Positions 38,640-48,116 of a DNA stretch of 64,000 nt are shown here, piece after piece (position 1 is the stretch's first letter; the number at the start of each line of letters is the position of its first letter). The position numbers were made by a program, and so were the translations under genes. A model generated the notes under the pieces. The model worked only from the letters and a program-made list of their open reading frames with translations, ran no database searches and was not told where the DNA came from. Source of the stretch: JAGDZR01 sp049115695 (lineage in GTDB: Bacteria; Bacteroidota; Bacteroidia; Cytophagales; Cyclobacteriaceae). The stretch covers positions 124,001 through 188,000 of the forward strand of contig JAGDZR010000013.1 in the NCBI GenBank assembly GCA_049115695.1, written 5' to 3'.

Positions 38640-38969
38640 TTAAAACGAACAATCTAGCTGATCTCTTTGGGCTTTGTATCCATCGATAGCTTCTTGTGCT
38701 ACTGAGAAGCCTTCATCATCGCTACATTCTTCAACGAATGGTTCGGAAGCTTCAATGTAATTATCAATTGCGGTAAGATATGCCATACAATTTTCTGTAC
38801 TTCGATCGGCTAAAAATGCTGTTGCTGCTGTTGCTATTTCTTTTGCTTCGTCGGCTAGACTAATTGTGAATTTTGCGCAATCAATGCCTGGTTCATCATC
38901 TCCACAACCTGATATACATAGACATATCAATATGAAAAAAAGAGGATGGCGTTTAAACAGACTTCTCAT
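38640..38969 (-). CDS. Small lipoprotein of unknown function
   Basis: The 109-residue protein has a hydrophobic leader with lipobox CISGC (Cys at about residue 22), so it should be an acylated lipoprotein. The mature part is acidic with four further Cys (CAKF, ENCMAY, VEECSD, LDCSF), which could form two disulfides. I recognise no family. It converges on the secreted protein at 38088 and is followed on the reverse strand by no cotranscribed gene. Confidence 0.6.
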   Translation of the reverse strand: MRSLFKRHPLFFILICLCISGCGDDEPGIDCAKFTISLADEAKEIATAATAFLADRSTENCMAYLTAIDNYIEASEPFVEECSDDEGFSVAQEAIDGYKAQRDQLDCSF

Positions 38970-39021
38970 AGCAATAGATTAGATGTCCTTCAATATAAAC
39001 AATTTTCCTTGCCCATCCAGA

Positions 39022-40092
39022 TTACATTGTTATCCCGTACCTCTCACCTAATCCCTTCAAATCTTCTACAACAGGGTCAAGCAAAGGTATTCCGTCTTTT
39101 CGTCTAATGGACTCCATTTCTCTTTCGGGATCTCCTGGGATCAGTACGCGATCCTGACCGGGAATAGTCTCGGCACTTCTGAATCGCTGTATCCAATTGT
39201 CCATATGTTGCTTGAATTCTTTTGCTGGCCTAAAGGCGTCTACCCTCATCGCTCCGAAAAAGTGTCCTAGCCCTTCTCCAACAGGTTCTGGGTGGGGATC
39301 AAGGAATGCTACAAATGGTGGAGCCCAAGGGCCGTAATTAGCACCAGAGAGCACCGCGGAAAATATATCTACAATGCTGCCAAGGATATATCCTTTATGC
39401 GAACCATGATCCCGATCACCACCAAGAGGCAGTAAGGCACCTCCATCCTTGACACCATTGGCATTAGTGGTAGGTGTTCCTTCTGAATCCTGTACCCACC
39501 CAAGCGGTGCATCTTGTTTTTTACGCTGCAATATCTCCAACTTGCCATTGGCCGCAGTAGTTGTTGCCATATCCGCAACGAATGGCGGTTCTTTGTCCGT
39601 AGGAATTGACACTGAGATAGGGTTGGTTCCCAGCATTCTTTCTTTTGAAAAAGTGGGAGCTACTAATGGACTGGCATTGGTCATGGATATCCCAATACAA
39701 TCTTCGTCCAGCGCCATCATGGTATGATGCCCGGCAATGCCAAAGTGATTAGAGTTTTTCACAGCTACCCACCCGGTACCCACCTCTTTGGCTTTTCGAA
39801 TGGCTATTCTCATTGCTTCTGGACCAGCGACAAGACCAAGCGCCCTGTCACCATCTAGTACCGCTGTACTTGGTGTTTCGTGGACGATACTCAAGTTTGG
39901 TTTAGGATTAACCCGGTCTTTCTCGTATAGTCTGATGTATCCAACCAATCGTGCGACACCATGAGAATCGACTCCCCTTAGGTCAGCACTCAATAACACA
40001 TCGGCAGCTTCTGTAGCCTCCTGTTCCGGAGAACCAATGGCCATCAATATACGCTTTGTAAATCTATGAAGTCGTTCATATGAAAATGTCAT
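39022..40092 (-). CDS. Ldh family malate/L-lactate/ureidoglycolate-type dehydrogenase
   Basis: This NAD(P)-dependent oxidoreductase family acts on 2-hydroxy acids and is unrelated to classical LDH. The 356-residue protein has the signature SADLRGVDSHGVARL with the catalytic His at residue 44, KNSNHFGIAGHHTM and the C-terminal DHGSHKGYILGSIVDIFSAV. Substrate cannot be decided from sequence (malate, lactate, ureidoglycolate or a sulfolactate are all possible). Probably transcribed after the Ppx/GppA gene, 22 bases upstream on the same strand. Confidence 0.9.
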   Translation of the reverse strand: MTFSYERLHRFTKRILMAIGSPEQEATEAADVLLSADLRGVDSHGVARLVGYIRLYEKDRVNPKPNLSIVHETPSTAVLDGDRALGLVAGPEAMRIAIRKAKEVGTGWVAVKNSNHFGIAGHHTMMALDEDCIGISMTNASPLVAPTFSKERMLGTNPISVSIPTDKEPPFVADMATTTAANGKLEILQRKKQDAPLGWVQDSEGTPTTNANGVKDGGALLPLGGDRDHGSHKGYILGSIVDIFSAVLSGANYGPWAPPFVAFLDPHPEPVGEGLGHFFGAMRVDAFRPAKEFKQHMDNWIQRFRSAETIPGQDRVLIPGDPEREMESIRRKDGIPLLDPVVEDLKGLGERYGITM

Positions 40093-40114
40093 AAAATAGG
40101 TTAGTTAAGAGATG

Positions 40115-41053
40115 TTATACATCGATCTTGTCCAAGTCACTTATAGTTTTCAACAGCACCCCTTCTTTGAGCGCATAACTCGAAACCCTAATACTTTTAA
40201 TACCTAGTGATTCAATTATGTATCGTATGAGCACTACGGCAACAACGATCATTTCAACACGTAGTTCGATCATGCCAGGGATCGCCAATCTTTCAGTTTT
40301 GGTTTTTACTATTATTTCATCAGCAATGGCCTCAAAAGCTTCGAGTGTTAAAGGAAGCTCAGTCGCATCTTCACTTACATTGATTTTATCTTTTAGCTGA
40401 TAGATATCGCTAAGGGTGTCAAATGTACCTGAGGATCCTATCAGAACGGCAGGTTGATGTTGGCTGCAGGCTTCAAACAATTCCTGAAGCTGTTCGAATA
40501 AATATTTCTCCAGGGCAGTTATGTTTTCCGGGACAATCGGATCAGATTCATGGAATTTTTCCACCATACGTTGACCGCCGACTTCAAAGCTCTGTTTCCA
40601 GAATATTTCATGATCATTGGCAATGATGAACTCAATACTACCGCCACCTATGTCCATGATCAGGTGCTTCTCAGTGCCCAGTGAAAGGGCCTTTGTCACG
40701 CCGAAATAAATATATTCAGCTTCTTGTAAACCCGAGATGATCCTGGTTTGAATGCCCGTTTCTTTTTCTATCAACTCAACTAACTCCGTTCCGTTCTTAG
40801 CATTACGAATGGCACTTGTTGCTGTAGCAAAAACATGGTCAATTCCTTGACCATTAATTTCAGATTTGAATTGCTTTAATGTCGAAATAGCACGCACCAC
40901 GGCTTCATCTGTGATGTACCCTTGATTGATCCCTTTTTTACCAATTTGAACTGCTACTTTCTCACGGTACAGCACCTTGAAGTCACCATCACCTACTGTT
41001 ACTATCAGTAAGTGAAACGTGTTGGTTCCCATGTCTATAACGGCAATTTTCAT
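40115..41053 (-). CDS. Ppx/GppA family phosphatase
   Basis: Family members degrade polyphosphate or convert pppGpp to ppGpp. The 312-residue protein begins MKIAVIDMGTNTFHLLIV, with the actin-like phosphate-1 loop, and has LIMDIGGGSIEFIIA as phosphate-2 motif. The start at 41053 is chosen because the frame extends to 41086 with a non-conserved arginine-lysine-rich stretch. At this short length it lacks the C-terminal helical domains of E. coli Ppx. Function as Ppx or GppA is not decided. Confidence 0.9.
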   Translation of the reverse strand: MKIAVIDMGTNTFHLLIVTVGDGDFKVLYREKVAVQIGKKGINQGYITDEAVVRAISTLKQFKSEINGQGIDHVFATATSAIRNAKNGTELVELIEKETGIQTRIISGLQEAEYIYFGVTKALSLGTEKHLIMDIGGGSIEFIIANDHEIFWKQSFEVGGQRMVEKFHESDPIVPENITALEKYLFEQLQELFEACSQHQPAVLIGSSGTFDTLSDIYQLKDKINVSEDATELPLTLEAFEAIADEIIVKTKTERLAIPGMIELRVEMIVVAVVLIRYIIESLGIKSIRVSSYALKEGVLLKTISDLDKIDV

Positions 41054-41216
41054 ATCAACTGGCCTCTTTTTGAGAATTCGCGGCAAGATAAGTGATTAGC
41101 CCTCAACTACCTAATGGAAAAATCAGGATTGAGGCTGATTAAGGCGAATTAAGCTCATTCGCAAGCCACATCGTATCACTTCTTTAGATAGTATATTTGA
41201 GTAAATCGTCCAAATT

Positions 41217-42800
41217 ATGAAGAGTGAAAAACCCAGAACGGCTTCAAGTATTAAAACCAAATCTGAAAAAAATCAAGAACTTGAACTGAAGAATGAACAA
41301 GCACTTTTAGGTGGAGGTGAGGCGAGAATTGCGAGACAGCATGAGCAGGGTAAGTTGACAGCTCGTGAAAGAATTGATCTGTTGATTGACCCAGGGACTT
41401 TTCAGGAATTGGGCAAATTGGTGACACATCGATCAACTGATTTTGGTCTTGATAATGAAAAATATCTTGGTGATGGAGTGGTTACTGGATATGGGAAAGT
41501 GGATGGCCGCCTGGTTTATGTGTTCAGTCAGGATTTCACCGTTTTTGGTGGCTCTTTATCTGAAACACACGCTGAGAAGATTGTAAAGATCATGGACATG
41601 GCACTCAAAAACGGATATCCCGTCATTGGTCTTAATGATTCCGGCGGTGCTCGAATTCAAGAAGGCGTTGTTTCATTGGGTGGATATGCTGATATCTTTT
41701 ATCGCAATACACTAGCATCTGGTGTTGTACCGCAGATAAGTGCCATCATGGGGCCTTGTGCCGGTGGGGCAGTATATTCGCCTGCTTTGACTGACTTCAC
41801 GCTCATGGTCGAGAACTCTAGCTATATGTTTGTGACCGGTCCAAATGTCGTGAAAACGGTTACGCAGGAAGACGTAACTGCTGAGGAGTTGGGAGGTGCC
41901 AAAACTCATGCCACCAAAAGTGGTGTTACTCATGTAACCAGTGTTAATGAGGCTGTCTGTATTCAGGATATTAAAAAAATACTAAGCTATTTGCCTTCTA
42001 ATTGCGAGGAAGAAACTCCCATGGTTTCATATGAAGCTAGCAATGAGACACGGGAGATGCTTGATGAAGTTATTCCCGATAACCCAAATCAACCCTACGA
42101 TATGCATGATGTAATCAAGGGAATAATAGATGCAGAGAGTTTTTTTGAAATACAAAAGGACTATGCACAGAGCATCATTGTTGGATTTGCAAGAATTGCC
42201 GGAAGGAGTGTAGGAATTGTTGCCAATCAACCGATGAGTTTGGCTGGGGTGCTTGGGATCCGATCGTCAAGAAAAGCAGGTCGATTTGTGCGTACGTGTG
42301 ATGCTTTCAATGTGCCATTGCTGGTATTGGTAGATGTGCCTGGCTTCTTACCTGGTACTGATCAGGAATGGAATGGTATCATAGTGCAAGGGGCAAAGTT
42401 GCTTTACGCGTTTTGTGAAGCAACAGTTCCTAAAATCACTGTGATCACTCGTAAGGCATATGGTGGAGCATATGATGTAATGAACTCAAAACATATTGGA
42501 GCAGATTTTAATTTTGCATGGCCCACAGCTGAAATCGCAGTGATGGGAGCTCAGGGGGCTTCAGAGATCATATTCAAAAAGGAAATTTCACAAGCTGATG
42601 ACTCCAATGCCAAACATCAGGAAAAGATAGATGAATACACGGATAAATTCGCTAACCCCTATCATGCAGCTGCAAGAGGGTTTGTAGATGAAGTAATCCT
42701 TCCTCGTGATACCAGAAGTAGATTGATCAGTGCATTTGAAGCTACAGAAAATAAGGTGGACAGGTTGCCCAAGAAAAAACATGGCAACATACCTTTGTAG
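41217..42800 (+). CDS. Acyl-CoA carboxylase carboxyltransferase, propionyl-CoA type
   Basis: This subunit moves the carboxyl group from biotin to an acyl-CoA, most likely propionyl-CoA to methylmalonyl-CoA. The 527-residue protein has the two crotonase-fold halves: GLNDSGGARIQEGVVSLGGY (N-half acyl-CoA site) and LVDVPGFLPGTDQEWNGII with RKAYGGAYDVMNSKHIGAD (C-half biotin site), typical of PccB. No biotin carboxylase is adjacent; the carrier gene at 2089-2583 could serve it. TATATTTG about 23 bases before the start may be a -7 box (weak). The atypical SDR starts three bases downstream. Confidence 0.9.
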   Translation: MKSEKPRTASSIKTKSEKNQELELKNEQALLGGGEARIARQHEQGKLTARERIDLLIDPGTFQELGKLVTHRSTDFGLDNEKYLGDGVVTGYGKVDGRLVYVFSQDFTVFGGSLSETHAEKIVKIMDMALKNGYPVIGLNDSGGARIQEGVVSLGGYADIFYRNTLASGVVPQISAIMGPCAGGAVYSPALTDFTLMVENSSYMFVTGPNVVKTVTQEDVTAEELGGAKTHATKSGVTHVTSVNEAVCIQDIKKILSYLPSNCEEETPMVSYEASNETREMLDEVIPDNPNQPYDMHDVIKGIIDAESFFEIQKDYAQSIIVGFARIAGRSVGIVANQPMSLAGVLGIRSSRKAGRFVRTCDAFNVPLLVLVDVPGFLPGTDQEWNGIIVQGAKLLYAFCEATVPKITVITRKAYGGAYDVMNSKHIGADFNFAWPTAEIAVMGAQGASEIIFKKEISQADDSNAKHQEKIDEYTDKFANPYHAAARGFVDEVILPRDTRSRLISAFEATENKVDRLPKKKHGNIPL

Positions 42801-42803
42801 TCA

Positions 42804-43502
42804 ATGAGTAAAATTGCCATTGTAACAGCTGCTAGTAGAGGAATGGGGGCAGCCATTGCCAGACGTCTTGCCAAAGAAGGCTACAAATTGGTGTTGATGT
42901 CACGATCTGATGATTTATATGATCTTGCTGATGATTTAAATGCACGTCCATTTAAAGGCAGTCTTGACTCCTCAAAGGACATAACAAATTTGATCAATCT
43001 GACTTATGAAAAGTATGGTCGGATAGATGTCATGGTCAACAACACTGGGCACGCTGCGAAGGGTGATCTATTGGCGTTGAAGGACAAAGATTGGGTGGCT
43101 GGCTTTGAGCTATTGCTGCTAAATGTGATCAGAACATCACGGTTGATTGCTCCAATTATGGAGAAACAGGAATCAGGAGCCATCGTCAATATTTCCACTT
43201 TTGGAGCGAAGGAACCCTCTCTCAAATTTCCGATCTCATCGGTGATGAGAGCTGGTTTAAGTAGTTATACCAAATTATTTACTCAGGAGATGGCATCCTG
43301 CAATGTGCGAATGAATAACATATTGCCCGGATTTATCAATAGTTATCCTGCGGACGAACAAACAATCAATGAAATCCCGATGCTTAGGCAGGGAACACCT
43401 CAGGAGGTAGCTGATTTGACTGCATATTTAGTATCTGACCAGTCCACTTATATCACCGGACAAGATATACTGATCGATGGAGGTTTGGTAAGATCTTACT
43501 GA
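42804..43502 (+). CDS. SDR-family protein lacking the catalytic Tyr-Lys pair
   Basis: The Rossmann fold is clear: VTAASRGMGAAIARRL (residues 7-22, nucleotide loop) and MVNNTGHA (residues 77-84). The active site is altered: after NIST (residues 129-132) the position of the catalytic Tyr is S145 and the following Lys is R149, in PISSVMRAGL, instead of YxxxK. The 232-residue protein therefore belongs to an SDR subgroup of unknown or changed activity. It follows the carboxylase by three bases and is probably cotranscribed. A weak hairpin with T-run lies at 43570-43592. Confidence 0.85.
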   Translation: MSKIAIVTAASRGMGAAIARRLAKEGYKLVLMSRSDDLYDLADDLNARPFKGSLDSSKDITNLINLTYEKYGRIDVMVNNTGHAAKGDLLALKDKDWVAGFELLLLNVIRTSRLIAPIMEKQESGAIVNISTFGAKEPSLKFPISSVMRAGLSSYTKLFTQEMASCNVRMNNILPGFINSYPADEQTINEIPMLRQGTPQEVADLTAYLVSDQSTYITGQDILIDGGLVRSY

Positions 43503-43569
43503 CAATACGTTTAGCATTCATTAATTCCGATCGTGCAGGTCTTATGTTTTGTATTTCTTGATTATCTGA

Positions 43570-43592
43570 CACCTTATTAAAGGTGATTTTTA
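43570..43592 (+). terminator. Possible terminator after the SDR gene
   Basis: CACCTT (43570-43575), an ATTA loop and AAGGTG (43580-43585) form a 6-bp stem followed by ATTTTTA. Short stem, so only moderate support. Confidence 0.5.
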
Positions 43593-43658
43593 CTTTAAAT
43601 GAAATGATATAAAACTGTCCCCAACATTGGATTACTTTTGAGTAAATAATTTTGATCT

Positions 43659-44726
43659 ATGGACAAGCAGAGTACTGATTTTCTTTATACTTATTTAAAT
43701 AATCCATCTCCTACTGGTTTTGAGCAAAGCGGCCAACGCATATGGCTGGACTATATCACACCGTATATCGATGAGTACATATCGGATACATATGGCACTG
43801 TGGTTGGTGTGGTTAATCCTGAAGCTGAGTATAAAGTAGTAATTGAAGCGCATGCTGATGAGATTTCATGGTTTGTTAATTATGTAGATGAAAAAGGATA
43901 CATCTATGTAATCAGAAATGGGGGCTCGGATCACCAAATTGCACCTTCAAAGCGTGTTAATATCCATACGAAAAAAGGAATAGTCAAAGGAATATTTGGC
44001 TGGCCTGCTATCCATGTAAGAAAGGATAAGGAAGAGGCCCCATCCTTGAAGAATATATTTATTGATGTAGGGGCAGGGTCACAGGAAGAAGTTGAGAAGA
44101 TGGGCATTCATGCTGGTACCGTCATTACATTCGAAGATGAGCTCATGGAGCTTGGAGATAAGTACTTTGTGGGTCGCGCATTAGACAACCGAATAGGTGG
44201 TTATATGATTGCGGAAGTACTCAGAAAGTTGAAGGAGCAGCAAGTAAAACTTCCTTTTGGGCTGTATGTTGTCAATGCTGTTCAGGAGGAAATAGGACTA
44301 AGAGGTGCGGAGATGATTTCTCGTAGGATAAATCCGGATGTAGCCATTATCACAGATGTGACGCATGATACAGACGCACCTATGTACGACAAAAAACACA
44401 GTGGAGATGTGAGTGTAGACAAAGGACCAACTCTGTCTTATGCTCCGGCGGTACAAAACAACCTTAGAGATCTGATTGTTCAGGTAGCACAGGATAATGA
44501 GATTCCATTTCAAAGAATGGCTTCTTCACGAGCTACTGGGACAGATACGGATGCATTTGCATATTCATCAGATGGCGTGGCATCAGCTTTAATCTCCTTG
44601 CCATTGAAATACATGCATACTACCGTGGAGATGGTGGCAAAGGAGGATGTCGACAATGTGATAAGCCTAATATTCAAAACGTTGAAGAAACTTGAGGCAG
44701 GACAGGATTTTAGGTATATCAAATAG
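43659..44726 (+). CDS. M42 family metallopeptidase
   Basis: M42 enzymes are tetrahedral dodecamer aminopeptidases with two metal ions. The 355-residue protein has all metal and catalytic residues: EAHADEISWFV (His, Asp), GRALDNRIGGY (bridging Asp), QEEIGLRGA (catalytic Glu pair), ITDVTHDTDAP (Asp) and MHTTVEMV (final His). The protein is cytosolic, with no signal peptide. Its last eight bases overlap the end of the convergent histidine kinase gene. Confidence 0.94.
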   Translation: MDKQSTDFLYTYLNNPSPTGFEQSGQRIWLDYITPYIDEYISDTYGTVVGVVNPEAEYKVVIEAHADEISWFVNYVDEKGYIYVIRNGGSDHQIAPSKRVNIHTKKGIVKGIFGWPAIHVRKDKEEAPSLKNIFIDVGAGSQEEVEKMGIHAGTVITFEDELMELGDKYFVGRALDNRIGGYMIAEVLRKLKEQQVKLPFGLYVVNAVQEEIGLRGAEMISRRINPDVAIITDVTHDTDAPMYDKKHSGDVSVDKGPTLSYAPAVQNNLRDLIVQVAQDNEIPFQRMASSRATGTDTDAFAYSSDGVASALISLPLKYMHTTVEMVAKEDVDNVISLIFKTLKKLEAGQDFRYIK

Positions 44727-46032
44727 TTGACAGTGGTGCCAACGGTTGAGGTTCGTTAACAAGCGATAATGTAAAGGAAACGGTTGTACCACTGGATTCC
44801 TCACTTTTGATTGTCATCCTGCCACTCATCAATTCGAGAAAGTATTTGATCAGCTGTAAACCCATGCCAGTGCTTTGCTCATTGGATGTGCCTGTTCTTG
44901 ATACGGCTCCTGGTGATAGCAATTCTGTTAATTCCGTGCTATCAATACCTATGCCATGATCACGAACATCAATCGTCAGCTCATTGCCCTCGTGGTGTGC
45001 GTTGATTTCGATGGGTTGACTTCCACTATGACTAAATTTGATGGCATTGCTCAAGAGGTTTCTCAATATCATATCGATGATATTCGCATCACCCAGAACG
45101 ATGTAGTCATGCCGGATCAAATTGACAATTGTTAATTCTTTGTGTTTTGCTATGTTAACATATAGCGCTATGTTTCGATCTATATTTCGATTGATGTTAA
45201 CATTTGATTGATCAATTTTTAGACCATATTTCTCTCGATTTACCCAGTAGGTCGTATTATCCATCAAGAGCATGGTAGATTTCAAACTATCGGAAACCAT
45301 TGACATGATAATACCTCTCTGCTCTTCATCCGTGGAAGAAAGCTCGGCCTGCTCAACCAACATTTGCAGGTTATTTAGCGGGGTACGCATATCATGTGAC
45401 AATACAGAAATTAGCCTTCCTCTTGACTCATTCATTTGATTCATTTTTTCCTGCTGCCTAAGATGATTCAATTTGAACATGTAGGTAGTGAATCCCATCA
45501 AAGCAATAGCAAGAATAAGGTTGGGAAAGAATATATATGTACCAATTCCCTCAAGGGTTAAATATCCGGCACTGATCAGCATAAATTTTGAAAAAACGAA
45601 ACCCGCACCGCTGATTAGAACAGATAGCCAAATGCCCCAGGACTTATTTCTAAAGAAGTATAACCCCAGCGCCATACCCACAAACAAGTAATAGTTAGCT
45701 CCGATTGTACCAAATAGAAAAGTATAAGCGAGCATATCCAATGGAAGAATAAATGCCACTATCCAGACTGCTAGCATATGCCTGCGCATTTTATTCGCAA
45801 TAATCGCCGAGATACAGAAGAGAAATGTAATCAGATTGACGAGTAGATAATCTGGCTCACCTACCATGATGATGGAGGTGATAACACAAGCCATCGCGCC
45901 AAGTAAGCCGACAGAATTGAGCAGAATGATGTCATTTTGAAGGTCTTCTTCAGCTCCTTCTACACCACTGTAAATAAATGACTTGAAGCGTTTTTTCAAT
46001 ACTCCGGATTTATCAAAAAAATGAATCCACAA
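44719..46032 (-). CDS. Membrane sensor histidine kinase, orphan
   Basis: About six hydrophobic spans (residues 37-185) form the sensor part, with no extracellular domain of note. HisKA follows with H213 in SVLSHDMRTPLNNL, then the ATPase domain with N-box RNLLSNAIKFS (N325-N329), G1 DHGIGID (358-364) and G2 TGMGLQLI (388-395). No response regulator gene lies near. The start is a TTG at 46032 (437 residues); no closer ATG keeps the first span. The signal sensed is unknown. Confidence 0.88.
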   Translation of the reverse strand: MWIHFFDKSGVLKKRFKSFIYSGVEGAEEDLQNDIILLNSVGLLGAMACVITSIIMVGEPDYLLVNLITFLFCISAIIANKMRRHMLAVWIVAFILPLDMLAYTFLFGTIGANYYLFVGMALGLYFFRNKSWGIWLSVLISGAGFVFSKFMLISAGYLTLEGIGTYIFFPNLILAIALMGFTTYMFKLNHLRQQEKMNQMNESRGRLISVLSHDMRTPLNNLQMLVEQAELSSTDEEQRGIIMSMVSDSLKSTMLLMDNTTYWVNREKYGLKIDQSNVNINRNIDRNIALYVNIAKHKELTIVNLIRHDYIVLGDANIIDMILRNLLSNAIKFSHSGSQPIEINAHHEGNELTIDVRDHGIGIDSTELTELLSPGAVSRTGTSNEQSTGMGLQLIKYFLELMSGRMTIKSEESSGTTVSFTLSLVNEPQPLAPLSTI

Positions 46033-46164
46033 GGTAATGATTAATTGAGCTGGTAACCTTTCAAATCAACTGAATGGGAATTTATGAATTTCAACCCATA
46101 GAGATGGTGGAGTGAACAGGAATTAAAGTTTGTGAATTGACTTGGTAGGGTCGCGAATACGGTT

Positions 46165-46689
46165 TTACCTCGGTATTTCTACTTTGAGTTTCTTAACCTT
46201 ACCTACGCCAACCTTGATGATATCGACAATGTAGACCCAATCGTACTCTGACTCTGTTAAATCAGCATGCTCATCCACGCCCAATAAGGCATTGACAACT
46301 TTAGGGGTGGTGTTAGAGTGGCCAGATACAAACACCGTTTGCCCATTGTGATTTTTGAGCCAGGTGGCTACCAATTCATCATAATCTCGAGGTTCATAGA
46401 AGGCCATATCCACACCGGTTGCATTGGATAATGGTTTTGCCGTATTGATAGTTCTGATATAGTTGGTGCTATAGATGGCATCTATTTTTACTTCCTCGAA
46501 CATTGATGCCAGCAGATTGGCGCGTTCTGAGCCCTTGGTGGTTAGTGGCGGATTTTTGTCATCGCTTTTTACTTTTTCCGCATGTCGCACCAAGATAAAA
46601 GTCGTGATTTCACCGTCCTGTGCGAATATCCCGAATGTTCTAATTGAGAAAAAAAGAATAAATACAATCTGTGAGATCAATGTTGGCAT
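46165..46689 (-). CDS. Histidine phosphatase family protein, exported
   Basis: The phosphohistidine mechanism is marked by FILVRHAEK (RHxE motif, catalytic His) and the second His in VFVSGHSNTTP. A signal peptide ends near IFAQ, so the protein is periplasmic or outer-membrane associated. The ATG at 46689 (174 residues) is preferred over an in-frame TTG three bases upstream. It is divergent from the lipoprotein gene at 46730, sharing about 40 bases of upstream DNA. Substrate unknown. Confidence 0.85.
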   Translation of the reverse strand: MPTLISQIVFILFFSIRTFGIFAQDGEITTFILVRHAEKVKSDDKNPPLTTKGSERANLLASMFEEVKIDAIYSTNYIRTINTAKPLSNATGVDMAFYEPRDYDELVATWLKNHNGQTVFVSGHSNTTPKVVNALLGVDEHADLTESEYDWVYIVDIIKVGVGKVKKLKVEIPR

Positions 46690-46729
46690 CAAAATTGTTT
46701 TTTTGCTGGCATAATTTAATCAATTACTT

Positions 46730-47263
46730 ATGATAAAATACACGTACAAAACATCTATCTCACTATTAGTTATGCTCACTCTAATCCTGGGAATGAGTGC
46801 TTGCTCAGTTTCCAATTATTCCATGCGCAATCCAAATTACCGCATCGACTTTCAGGCAGAAGATTTTGAGTTTTCGGATCAGGTAACAGCTGAAGCACAG
46901 TCTGTAAGGGTATTGGGAGTGGATTGGAAACGAGTCTTTAAGTGGAATGAGGGATCTACTCAATCCGATCGCTTTCCCGACCAATCAGGATATATTGGCA
47001 ACATCGGAACGCAAAATGTACTCTCCGGAGGTTTTGACGGAGGACTGACACAAATATTACTGGGCTCGGCAAGTATTCCGGTCATCGGAGCAACTAAAAA
47101 AGGAAGGGTCAATTCCTATGCGATGTACAAACTTATGAAAGAGAATCCGGGATACGATATTGTCATTTACCCGCAATTTGAACAAAAGAACTTCTTTGTG
47201 CCCTTGCTCTACTCAAAACGAAAGGTGACTGTTACTGCTAGATTGGGAAGAATAAATCCCTAG
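46730..47263 (+). CDS. Putative lipoprotein of unknown function
   Basis: A hydrophobic leader ends in LGMSAC (Cys about residue 25), a canonical lipobox. The 177-residue protein then has VRVLGVDWKRVFKW, NVLSGGFDGGL and a C-terminal part YDIVIYPQFEQKNFFVPLLY ending KVTVTARLGRINP, suggesting a beta-rich fold. I recognise no named family. The stop touches the stop of the convergent gene at 47264 with no gap. Confidence 0.65.
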   Translation: MIKYTYKTSISLLVMLTLILGMSACSVSNYSMRNPNYRIDFQAEDFEFSDQVTAEAQSVRVLGVDWKRVFKWNEGSTQSDRFPDQSGYIGNIGTQNVLSGGFDGGLTQILLGSASIPVIGATKKGRVNSYAMYKLMKENPGYDIVIYPQFEQKNFFVPLLYSKRKVTVTARLGRINP

Positions 47264-48112
47264 TTACAATAAACCTTGAGTTGGTTCCAGGTGGTTGAGG
47301 ATGATCTTGATTTCATCACTTTTGTGAAACTCATCCACCTTTTCAAATGCCACAATCAAGTTGCGGAGATATCGAATCAAAATTTCAAGATTGTTGCAAG
47401 GCTGATAGTAAATATCCAGAGGTTGAATCTGGAGGTGCTCGATGTACCTATCAATGTCTTCCTTGCTAAAGATCAGTCCTTTGTTGAATACGTTGATATA
47501 AAACTGAGTCTCCTCGGTTTTATAAGTCAGTATGAATAGGTTTGGAAGATTGACTCCATGAATCGGGAGTTCGAGTTTTTGAGCGATCAGTAGGTAAATC
47601 GAACATAAAGAAATCGGATTCCCCTTTTTTGATTCCAAAACGCTATTAATCATGGAATTGGCCGGTGAATGAAAATTTTTGGTATTTGATCTGAATTTCA
47701 TCTGATCAAAAATCACCGAATTCATGATACGCACCTGATCAAATGGTTGGAGCTTTTCTTTAAAGTTTCGCCATACTTCCTGATAGATTTGCTCAATCTC
47801 TTGCTTCAATTCAGTTAATTCAAGATCTGGATATTGATATGTGGCAATGATCCAAATTCCCATTAGCAGGTCATCTTGCTGATTGTCTTTCCAGTCTATG
47901 ATTCTTTCTTGCACCAACTCAAATTGGAGAAAATGAATGATGTCCTCAATTTTTTCCTGAATAACAGGATTGAAGGTGTTTTCCCATTCGTCTTCCAATA
48001 ATGGGATTATGGCAGTGCCAAACGATCTGATTTGATTTTCCACATGTGAGGACACCTCATGATCTTCATCCTCCAGTAGTGTTACAAGCGCATGTAACTC
48101 CTTATTATTCAT
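47264..48112 (-). CDS. Transglutaminase-like/SirB1 family protein with HEAT-like N-terminus
   Basis: The 282-residue protein starts with an acidic helical repeat-like region (LVTLLEDEDHEVSSHVENQI) and continues into the SirB1-type domain: SMINSVLESKKGNPISLCSI and LELPIHGVNLPNLFILTYKT. The catalytic Cys of true transglutaminases is not evident, as is usual in this group, so its role is unclear. The gene follows the carboxylase at 48117 by four bases on the same strand. Confidence 0.8.
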   Translation of the reverse strand: MNNKELHALVTLLEDEDHEVSSHVENQIRSFGTAIIPLLEDEWENTFNPVIQEKIEDIIHFLQFELVQERIIDWKDNQQDDLLMGIWIIATYQYPDLELTELKQEIEQIYQEVWRNFKEKLQPFDQVRIMNSVIFDQMKFRSNTKNFHSPANSMINSVLESKKGNPISLCSIYLLIAQKLELPIHGVNLPNLFILTYKTEETQFYINVFNKGLIFSKEDIDRYIEHLQIQPLDIYYQPCNNLEILIRYLRNLIVAFEKVDEFHKSDEIKIILNHLEPTQGLL

Positions 48113-48116
48113 TCTG

